Assembly (NCBI GenBank): GCA_032716605.1
Contig: CM064552.1
Coordinates: 4,673,103 to 4,737,102 of the forward strand
Source of the DNA: Paralithodes platypus
Lineage: Eukaryota > Arthropoda > Malacostraca > Decapoda > Lithodidae
Direction of reading: 5' to 3'
DNA: 64,000 nt
Part shown: positions 1 to 10,800 of the stretch, piece by piece
Numbering within the stretch: the first letter of the stretch is position 1
Layout of the letters: every line of letters starts with the position of its first letter
Notes under the pieces: model-generated
The model's database searches: none
What the model was told of the DNA's origin: nothing
What the model saw: the letters and a program-made list of their open reading frames with translations, nothing else
Position numbers and translations under genes: made by a program

Positions 1-233
1 CAAGAAGCGCCACATGCGGTTTGCGTTTTTGTACCACCACCATGCACTCCCTGCTCAAGAGCTGGGTTAGGGTGGGTGCCCTTATGTTTCAGGGATTTAA
101 GCTAGCTAGACCACCGTCCACCACAACACTGTCGTCTGCCAATAACACACACTGGCTGGCCTGAGTCTCCAACCCTCGACCTCTTGGTTTGCAGGTGAGT
201 GCTCTACCAACCACACTGTGGCCTGTGGTAACT
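1..233 (-). repeat. tRNA-derived SINE (partial)
   Basis: On the minus strand a tRNA-like head is visible: an A-box-like TGGTTGGTAGAGC, followed about 40 nt later by a B-box-like GGGTTGGAGACTC. The non-tRNA body continues to the window edge. It lies just downstream of the terminal exon of the TRIM-cyclophilin gene, so it may sit in or beyond that gene's 3' UTR. The boundaries are approximate. Confidence 0.5.
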
Positions 234-406
234 ATTACATTTTAAGACCCTCCAGATAATTCACTACAGCTCCAGACTGTTGGCGAGTTATAAACAGTTA
301 CGGAGATACGTGTTGACCTCGATCAACAATAACAAAATCATGTGGTGCCATCTGTTGGAGAGAAAGGGTGAAGCTGTTGGTGACCCTATAGGTAGGTAGT
401 GGTGAC

Positions 407-491
407 TTAGGTGGTGAGGAGGCCACAGTCCGCTATGGTGATTGTCTTGCTGGGACGATACACGTGAGCAGAGTCTCCAAGCTGAGTCATC
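407..491 (-). CDS. Terminal exon 10: cyclophilin C-terminal strand and stop
   Basis: Acceptor TTGTCCCAG ends at 492. One base completes the AAG codon started in exon 9, then 27 codons follow and a TAA at 409-407. The peptide contains [12 protein letters not shown], matching the conserved C-terminal strand of cyclophilins (usually KIVIADCGQL). The frame differs from the longest open frame in this stretch, so a simple ORF scan misses the exon. No AATAAA is visible on the minus strand between the stop and position 1, so the 3' UTR and poly(A) site are unresolved. Confidence 0.85.
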
Positions 492-973
492 CTGGGACAA
501 CACACATAACAGGTTACTCAGTAGGTTAGTACTAGGTTAGTTACTAAGGTACAGTGGCGCTAATAAGTCATGTCTCAGCTGACATTATGTTTGGCTCGCT
601 CTGTGCTGTATTAACGTCTGTCAGATGATGGTAAGTGTAGTAACATGGTTGTATATCTCACTTGAAACAAATAAATTGAGTTAGATATTGCTAATACCAA
701 TTATTGATCTAAATATACTTGGTGCCGAGACATCACTTATTATGCAGACTGTACTAAGGTTAGTTACTACCGTATAAACTACTCTAAAGTTTTGATGATA
801 ATATGGAAATATATTCTAATGTTGAAAGGACTACAATTGAATTTTATTTCCAACCCACAGTTTATTTTAAAAACAAAACAAAACAATGGTTAACTTTTAT
901 AACCCACCCAAAGACCAGAATTAAATATCAAATCAACTTGGTTAGTAATAATTCTATTGTATGTGATGAGAGA

Positions 974-1009
<36 letters not shown>

Positions 1010-4000
1010 CAGAGACAGAGAGACAGAGACAGAGAGACAGAGAGACAGAGAGAGAGAGAGAGAGTAAAATAAGGAGATAATAACTTACTTTTCAACAATA
1101 ACTAAGAGAGAACAAACCACTTACTTGTCAACAATATCCAATCCATCTATAACATAAGCGAAGACATGAGTGTAGCTATACTTCTTAACGTGAATGAAGA
1201 ACTGTGATCCGACCATGAGGCTGCCCTGGTCGTTGGTGGACATACACAACATCTCCACGGCACCGGGTCGCGGCTCCAACTCTGGGGAAGGAATGGAAAT
1301 TTGCTCTGTTAGTCTTGTTCGGGTACTGTCTCGAGTCGGCCACCCCCAGCAAAAATATAATATATAATATAATATAAAATACAATATAATATATAGATAG
1401 ATTATAGATAGATAGTTTGGGGATTTTGAGATGTTTCACCCCATAAGTTTAGCAATAAGATGCTTCATCCCATTCAGGTATCAATTTTTTCTGGGCGAGT
1501 GATCAATAACAAGACGCTTCACCCCATTCAGGTATAAACATTTTCTGGGGAAGTGATAGCGAAAAATGAACAAAATTAGCTTGAAAGGGGTCTGAGTGGG
1601 CATTTATTAGTCGGAAGGAAGTTTGAAGGTAGATTATTACAAACATTTTATATAATGATAGCCAGAATATACCGTACTGCTACATATATACAAGTTTACA
1701 GACCGTTTTGTACTCAGAGAATGTGGTTACAGTCTCACGTCCAAAATGGTGGCTTTCCAGGCGGCCCTGTCAAGGCCTGCCTCTGTTGTCAAGTTCTTTA
1801 TCTTTAGATCGGACCGGAGTACCTGCTCCCACGTCATTTTAGGTCTACTGTACCCCTAATCGCAGCTCCCCCCATGTTCAAAGTCCAGCATTTCTTGACC
1901 CTGTTCTGATCATCCATTCTTTCCACATGTCCAAACCAACCAAGTTGGCTCGTGCGCATCACTGCACTGACACTCCTAATGCCCAGACGCCTTCTTAATT
2001 TCTCGCTCGATACCCCATCCATGAGGTTAACCCCACATATCCATCTCACCAGTCTCTTCTCACTTCGTTTCATTCTATTGATATCCTCCGCTAATATGTT
2101 GCTAATATGTGTCAAAATTCTCAAGGTATTAAAATGACCTGTGGTTTCTGCGGAGATGAACTCCTTATCGTCGAGTGCTGCGCGGCCTCCCTCCCCATCG
2201 TTGTGCTGAAAATCTCCCCCCTGCAGCCACCAGCCTGGGAGACACCGGAAGACCTCGCTGCCCCGGTACCCATACCCGCGCGCCCCGGTACACAGCAGGG
2301 TAAAGTTCTCGCATAGTTTGGGAGCTTTGTCGGGACGCAGCTCAATTAACACACGCGCTGTTTGCTGCTCAGTCACGAAGGAGGGAATTTGATAGATAAC
2401 AACACATACTTCATCCTATAAAATAATATACAATGGTCATGATGAGGAATTTGATAGAAATGATGATTATGATGATGATGATGATGATGTAAATTTGTAT
2501 ACTAGCCTACTGAGCAAACGCCACTTATAAGGCTAGAAGACCAATAGGAATTTGATAGATAAAAAGGCATACTTCATCCTATAAAATAATATATGATGGT
2601 CATGACAGATAAGTTTCCAAGGACATCAGTAAATTTCATTCAATTCTCTTATGGATATTAAACGAGACGACCAATATTATATACTGTATATCCATGAACA
2701 AGTTCATTATTTTATATTACCGTAATACTAAAGTGGCGAGAGTGTGAGTGTGAGTGTGAGAGAGTGTGAGGGCGAGAGTGAGAGAGAGTGTGAGGGTGAG
2801 GGTGAGTGAGAGAGAGAGTGTGCATGGGGTGGGGGAAGGACAGGAGGATTAACATAGATATATAACGTACCTGTATACCCTGGATGCTGAGGTCCATATA
2901 TACCCTGGGCAGTGGTTGTATGGTTGGTAGCGGGGCATCCAGACTTAGTGCGGGTCTCAACATGGCCACCTTCCCCGCCCGACCGTTGTGTGCCAGCCGT
3001 CGACTGCTGTAGTGGCCCGCTAGACTCTGACTCCTGCGGTCCACACATCCCCGTGCAGGGCTCCCCGGGGACCTGGCACAACACAATCACATTATTTACA
3101 CTTTCATCGTGGCTTAATTCTTACCTTTATCCCCGGATTACATTACTCTATTATAATAATTTTAGGGAACATATCACATAGTCAAGAGGATTATACCTAC
3201 CTTTAGTAACTCTTTCAGTACAACATCCCAAATTTTGTATTCAGGAAATGTCTCCTTCAGTCAAAGAGTAACAATTTGTAGAAAATAATAATAACAAGAT
3301 TATATAAACGACTTGATGGCAAACCAAAATCCCCAACAACCGTCACCCTGGTAATTGTAACAATCCTTAGAGGTGTTCAAAATTAGCACCATTTTGCTGG
3401 ATCACTTGTGGCAGGTGCACATCATGCAAGTTGTTGTTGTTGCTGATCCCCAGGCTGTTTGACCGAGCAGCCCCAAGGTCCCCAACAAGGACAAGGCCAT
3501 AACCAAGCGTTCCCACAGAACCCTCCCTGCTTTACCACTAAGAATGCCCAGGCGAGGGCCTGAGGAGAGTGCGGAAACGCCCAGGACACCGAAGCCCCTC
3601 CCAGGGCCCTGTGCCTCTCAGCAATTATAAAGGGAAAGTTGAGGGGCAAGGGAAAAATGTGACGCTTTGGCTCCCAGTCAAGTGGTGGCGTCTTTTCTGT
3701 GGATTGACCTCTCTACTGCCAACCTAGAGGTTGGCAGTAGAGAGGTCAATCCACAGAAAAGACGCCACCACTTGAGATCTTGAAAATATATAAGTGAAAG
3801 GAACAGTCAGAGTAAGCTATGGGTATGACAGAGAACACTCAACTCTCACTTTGATAGACCAGTCCATCACCAAACATCATGCAGGTTGATGATGGTGGCA
3901 TTACACTCCTGTAGTGTGAGATTGTCTACCTCACGGATGATGGCCTCCTTAAGGTCATCCAAGGTCCAGGGCTTGTCCACATATGCACAATCCTTAATAT

Positions 4001-4805
4001 ATCCCCTTGCAAACAAATCCAGTAGGTTCAGGTCTGGGGTTTGGCAACATGGGGCTCACTTTGAACACCTTCTTAGAGAGTTGTTACAATTACCAGGGAG
4101 GTGTTGGTTGTTGGTGATATTTATTTGTTCTATGTTCCAACTCTACCCCTGGACATATCGATAGGCTAACAGCCTGTAGATTCAACCGCTTAACATGTTA
4201 ATAAACATCATGTAACTATTATTATCTAGTGTTATTGTTAATAAACTTATTATGTTTCATTTGAGTTTAATTATTTCCCAGACATCCTGCTACAGAGTTC
4301 ACCCAAATTGTAGAGGCAGGACAATACTTTTACCCATGACTGTACACTATAAAGGTGAATGTTTATATCATTATCTTCATCACACACACACCTTTTATCA
4401 TTGTTTATAATACATACATAGCAACATTGGAAAGAATACAGTCAAACACATACTGGTGTACACTAACAAATTATGGTTATGAAAAGGGTATATAAAGTGT
4501 CCATACTGATCTACTCATTTAAAGGTATATTGGTGGAAATAAATCCATCTTATACCAGTCAGTAATAATAATAATAGTGATTTACCTATCTTATACCAAT
4601 TAGAGAGGTAAATCACTATCAATATACCCAATGATCCTATATACCCTTTTCATACCTCTTTTATACCATAGATAGTTTACAGTGTAGTCTACATGCTTTT
4701 CCAACAATTCCCTCCAAAATCCATAGCCTATCCTACCCAATGTTCTATCTACAGAAAAGTACAGTGTTCATAGCTCAAGTAGTATATGTGCTCAGGCTAC
4801 ACTTT

Positions 4806-4836
<31 letters not shown>

Positions 4837-7800
4837 CTAACAATATCAAAGCTAGTCGACCTACTAAGTGATGTCTTGGCATCAATTATGTTTTGATCAA
4901 TAATTGGTATCCGCAATATTTACACATGATTTCTTCTTTTTGAGTGAGACATACCAACATGTTCCTACACTTAACCACCCTATTCAACATCGGACAGACA
5001 TTAATACAGCACAGAGTGAGCCAAACGTAATGACAGCTGAGACATGACTTATTAGCGCCACTGTACCTCTCTGAATGACAAATATCTAATGATAATGTCG
5101 GACAGGTTGGGAGAGTTGGGCACCGTAACCACTCGGCCATGAGCCGCTCATGGCCGAGTGGTTACGGTGACCAACTCTTCCAAATATAGCTGGAGTGAGT
5201 GGGTTCGAATCCTGGTCAGGATACCTCTCTTCCAACCAATATCATAGGTAACAAAAATAGTATGCATAACAAGTGTTTCAATTGCTTAGGTGCTACTTTG
5301 AGCACAAACAATTGGAACACTTATTATGTGTATAATTTGTTTTTCTATATGAACACACACTCTTTAAAGTGTAGCCTTTACATAACTTTAGTGGTAGTGA
5401 ACTACATAAATATCCCTGTGCATAGAAGCTCGGAGTAAATACTTTGAACTGTATGTTCTAGCAACTTAAAACAAAGAGTAAATAATATTGACGAAGCTTG
5501 TGAATAACTGGATTTGCGTAAATGAAATACTCCTCTGGAAATAGGAAGCATCAACCAATTAGTGTACTACATATTGAGCACGTTACCTCAAGCTGCTGTA
5601 CGTCCCATCATAAAAGCAATAGAGGTTCCAGTTTTGTGATTGGGGTGAAACTTGATCATAGACGCAGTAGGGTGTCAAACAAAAAGCAGAGTCCATTACT
5701 TTTAGTCTATATTATTCTATACGTAAGGATAGAATTATGTTTCATAGTTCAAATTATATCTTTGGAAGTGATAAACTGGCCAAAACAATGCTATTTTACG
5801 GTAAATTTCTTGTATTCCCTCTCATATTCACACAAGTCTTCAACCGATATTTCTCTGGTTTGACACTCTGAGACGCTGTGTAAACTACGGTTGTTGTGGT
5901 AGCAACCGAACAACTCAACCGGTAGACTATTACAACAGTAGACTTCATCCAGTACCAACTTAACCTGGTTAAGATCTACAGGTCTCCCTCACTATCCGAT
6001 GCCCCAATTTAGGATATTATTATAGGTTTTTAGGGGTTTGTGTTTGTGTTTTGGCTGGTCCGATAACGCATCCCCATTTACCCCATTAATTTTAGGTTTT
6101 GGCATGTGATTTTTCTATTTAAGATCGTGTTTTCAGGAACGTAACCCAATCGTAAATCAAGGGAGACCTGTACTGGTTGAAATGGTCCACAGGTTGAGTT
6201 GCCACAGAACTGTTGTGGTGAATATGTAAGCTACGTGAGCGGTGATCGACAAAGACATTTTATGAGCCGCGATATGTAACAAATTTGATGAACTGTAATT
6301 GAAATACAAAGGATGACTGTGTGATATTGAGGACTAGCAAGAAATACAGAACACCTGGCGGTAAGTTTGTCCTTTATCAGCTGATTTTTTAATAATTAAT
6401 GGAAAAATACTAAACTACTATGTCTTTTTGTCACAAGCAGAGTTTAGTAAAATTTACCAGAACGTCCCGGACTTCCCAAACTTGACTAATTCCTTTAACG
6501 TGACGATAGTGCGTTGTTATATGTGCGATTAGTTTGCTTGGGAAACAGATTAACTTGCTCATGTAGTAATGTACACCCTATGTGGTGGATTGTGTTCTTT
6601 TATTTAATAATTTTCATTTTAGTAAGCGTTTTTTCCACATAGCGATTTTGATAATTTAATTTGACTTTATATTGTCCTTGTCCCAATTTTGGTTTGTTTA
6701 GTTTGCAAGTTTTACATTTTAATTAGTATTTGTATTTTTAGGGTGGATGGGACTCGTTAGCCTTGGTCGGCAACTCATCTAGGGGAGACAACCTTATACA
6801 AATCCGGGTGGATGGGACTAGTCAGCCTTGGCTGGCAACCTATCTAGGGGAGTAAACCTGATACAAATCTGTACTGCTTACCTAAGGGTAAGGCAGGTTA
6901 GTGGATGGATTAGCCGAACACCACTGTAGAAAAATAGTGCTAGCAAGATACACAGAGGGCCTCGGAGTCGGACAGATCCTAAATTGAGTGGTCAATCCTG
7001 TAAATCCTTCACTAAACTGGCTCGGGTTGTCCCTCTCACAGGGAATAGGTCCGCTTGGTGTATGGCCACCCTCGTAAGGGGAGTAAGGCGTCCGGCAATA
7101 GATAGATAGATAGAGTATTTGTATGTACAGTACAGTATGTACAATATGTATAAACTCAGGCACATACCCCATAGCTGGGGGTGGCCGACTCGAGACAAAG
7201 ACCGAACTGAAACAGCATTATAAGTTCCAATTCTTAAGCTTTGGGACCAGTTTTGCGTTCCCTCGCTCCTATCTCTGTCTCGTCTAGTAGGTGAATTATA
7301 CAAGGGGAGGAGGATTCATTTCAGGCGTTTCTGGAGTTCGATTCAAAATCTTAATCCTAAAGTAATGGTCCGATTTGAATTTTGTTTGTGCCATTGGATT
7401 CAGCTGGTGAAAGTGTACTAGGGGTAGACAATTGAGCAAAATCCATACATAAATAACCCATCTATGGGTGATTTAGAAGTTTTCATAATCAAAATTAGGC
7501 CTACTGGGCCTACAAAATGGTCTAACTCCAAAAATGCATATACCGTTGGAATCGCAACGACGAGTTCTGTCTTGAGTCGGCCACCCCCAGCTATGGGGTA
7601 TGTGCCTGGTTATATACAGTCATACAATACTAGGTGAACAATTACGATAAGGACAAGCCAATTCACGCCAACTACAAAAAGATGATTGTGTTGATGCTCT
7701 GTTTTGAGGAGAGGAGTGACATCGGTGAAAACAATGTTGATGGAAAAATATTCACCAGTAATGTAAGATGTAATATTGATTCTGTTTTAGGATTTGCATT

Positions 7801-10800
7801 ATCATATACAGGACTCCCTCATTAATTAAGAATAATTACTTCCTTTACACAATGGACAAATAATCTTAATATAATATTGCCATGCTTTTTGAAGACATAA
7901 TTGCCAGATTGAAGAAGTTTCATAATCCACATTTAGAAGTTAATGAATGTCAGATCTGTTGTGAGACAGTACATTCACTTTACAAAAACTTACAAAATAG
8001 AATATGTTAATGTATTGGCGTCATTCTCAAGACCATGCTTTAGCTGGGGACTGGGGTTTGTTTAAGACAATCAATAGAAGGTAAGATAGGAGGCCTGAGG
8101 CTAATGCAAGACAGGGAAAAAAATAACACTGATAGAGAATAAATTAAGTCTTGCGTACAATAACAAGTGGAAACTAGAGGGGCACTCAGTAGAGCGCATA
8201 TGTTCACCTACGCTGGCTGGTACTTTGCCATAAATATCATAGGCCTAAATTTTCTTCTGTATCTGGGGTCCAAATAATCCAGATCGCCTCCTAAATTTAA
8301 TCACTTCTTCTTTGGCGCATATCCTATCTGCCCACCAAATTTTGTGAAAATCAATTAATAGTGCATAAAAGCTATAAGAAACATACAGAATTCTTATATA
8401 TAAAAATACAACAACTGGGATTTATCAACATCCTTTGCTAAAGTCAGATGCTCGGGGTATGTAGCCTCATCAGATCACTTGGAAGACCCTCTACTTCCAA
8501 CTCAGGTGTCCTGGGAATTAATCCAATCTAGGTCTCATTAAGGGATAATTTAAATATATTTTATACAGTTGCTTGTCAGAAAGAATGCTATTTTGTAATG
8601 ATGCATTGATTAGCACTGGTTGGGGACATGTTACAAAGGCAGGTTTATACTTTCCATTAGGTTATCCACCAGTATTTCCATTTGACAGGGTCCAAATCTA
8701 AGGTGGTAGTTTTCTTATACTCTGCTAGGTAAGTTTGCTACCAAGTTAAGATGAGAGGCAGGCATTGGCTACATGTAAACATGCAACAGTGTTTGCATAT
8801 TGGAGCAGTGTTGGGGCAGGACTTTATTGTTCTATAATCCAATTGCCTAATATACAGTAGAGTCTTGTTATGGTGCTGTCTTTTTGTAACACTGTTAAGG
8901 CTGGTGTGGTTGCAGATACTGCAGGTGCAAGTGCTGCAGGGGGACTCTATTGAGTCTTGCTGAAGCACGGTTAGCACTATACCAACATCAGCCACAGTGA
9001 TGACTTGGTGGGGCAGTGCTGTGGCGGGACTTTATTGTACTACAGTTCACTCCAACTACTGAAAGGCAACCCCGTCTGAGCCGTTACAATGCATGTAATG
9101 GAAAAATGACATTAAACCATTGTTGTTGTTGTTGTTGTTGTTCCCCAAGCTGCCTGGCCGAACAGCCCCAAGGCCCCGAGCAAGGCCAAGGCCATAAACG
9201 AGCGCCCCCACAAAATCCTCCCTGCTTACCACTAACAAAGCCCGGGTGACCGAAGCCACTCCAAGGCAGGGAGCTGAGGAGGGTGCGAAAACGCCCGGGA
9301 AAAATATAGTTCTAAGGTACGGTAAATGGAGAAGTAGGTATAGTCCGAGGCGTAAGCAGAGTGAATAATACATGTACGGTAAGTCTGGGAAAATCCAAAT
9401 GAATATGGTAGTGCCGTATGGAGGGTCAGGATAAAACAAATACTTATGAGATGATGCAAAATTTGGTACATGGTGATGCAGGTCAGACCGAGGTAAGGTG
9501 GTGGAGTGTGGTAAATACAGGTGCAGCCAAACGTTCATGATACACTTGTATAGCAAACAGTTCATACTAGATGAGGCAGTGTGTGTGTTTCAATAATTAA
9601 TGCTTACTGTCGCATGTGTGTGGTTGGTTATACTCTGTTTTAACCCTTTCACTGCGGGAGCCGTTCAGGAATGCCATGGTAATTTACTGTGATTTAAAGC
9701 CCATTGAAGCTTGTGGAGACGAGTGCGAGTGAGCGGGAGTGCGGCAGGCCCCCGTCCACTCTCCGGCACGTCTGTCGCGGCACTGAGAGTCTCACCCCAT
9801 CTCTCACGAGATACATGCAGCATTGACAAAGGCAAATGTAACGTGACATTGCTAATTATTAGCGAATATTGCCAATATATGTAGTAACGCTGCGGGTGAA
9901 CCCCGCGCGTTACTTGGCTCTTTCTGGTGTAATTTTGAAGTGATTTTCTTCAATTTTTTTGCTGTAAAAATTTCATTTCATTCAGGCACTTGCTTAAGGC
10001 ATTAGAAGTACTGTAACTCAATGAGCACTATTATAGTGGAAATATGTCCGCAGCGTAAGGGTTAACTAACTTGGCAGCATATACGGACTCCATGAGCTTT
10101 TTAATCAAATTATGCTCTTCATAAAAGGTTCAACCAAGGAAATATGCATACAAATACTGTTTGTTATACAGTATATATTGCAAACCCTGGCTAAGTAAAC
10201 TGAATTAATACAAAAACAAAATAAACAATCAAATTAAGTGTTATTATAAATGAAGTGTTATTTTATTATTAGTTTGTGGAAAGACCGTTGAAGCTAAATA
10301 TTGAATTAGTTTATGTTACATAAGACACCTCTTCATTATAGTTGCACTCCGATACAATTGAATATTAATCAATTAATCAATCAACAGTGGCCTCCCCTGG
10401 GACAGAGCATAGCTACATTCACCCTCTGACTCAACTCCTGGGACCCTCTCCATGTGAAATCCCAGGCCATGACTAGGTACATGCTAAGCAGTTCCCTTTC
10501 CACCAAAACCAACGTATGACCATTCCGGAAGTACCCCATGATCCTACAGAGACACTCGATACCAATGGAATTGATGTGCCTCTCCAATAAACTAATGAGT
10601 GGGCCCTACACTATTTTTTTTCTTTTGATGCAACTGGGATATCTGTCATTCAAACTAAGTTAACCAGGAGGGCAGATTTAGAGCAAAGCTTCTTCAGGGC
10701 TCGGTAAGGAGTGCTACAACAAGACAGTGTCATAACAAGACTTTACTGTAGGCCTCTAGGATACCCATTGGTCCATACTAATGTCATCCCCCTTTTTAGT

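Larger units (their letters stand above)
3330..4130 (-). pseudogene. mariner-like transposase C-terminal remnant, split by a SINE
   Basis: Minus-strand translation around 4045-3885 gives [27 protein letters not shown] and [12 protein letters not shown]. This resembles the C-terminus of mariner/DD34D transposases (SPDLNPLDFFLWGYLK and following). The reading resumes at 3428-3365 with [12 protein letters not shown], the usual mariner C-terminal end. The interruption is the SINE-like insertion 3429-3874. An inverted second copy of the same 3' end ([10 protein letters not shown], plus strand) lies at 4050-4130, so the locus is rearranged as well as interrupted. It cannot be functional. Confidence 0.7.

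Noticed and set aside
1081..1105. A 13-nt microexon between the duplicated donors near 1092.
   Set aside because: It would leave an intron of only about 23 nt and introduces a stop.
1834..2376. A 180-codon minus-strand ORF that looks like a cyclophilin with a novel C-terminus.
   Set aside because: The second half is a LINE ORF2 C-terminal fragment in the intron. The phase-consistent splice to exon 9 restores a normal cyclophilin.
5146..5225. A Ser/Leu-type tRNA gene.
   Set aside because: Boxes A and B are present, but the acceptor and T stems do not pair and no terminator-like run follows at the right distance. A SINE head is the better call.
7634..7825. A 63-codon plus-strand ORF in otherwise empty intron.
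   Set aside because: No start context, domain or splice support. Length is within chance for AT-rich DNA.
9016..9565. Poly-Asn or poly-Cys ORFs near 9100-9250 and poly-Gln ORFs near 3430 and 46900.
   Set aside because: They are translations of the CAA tail of retroelements.
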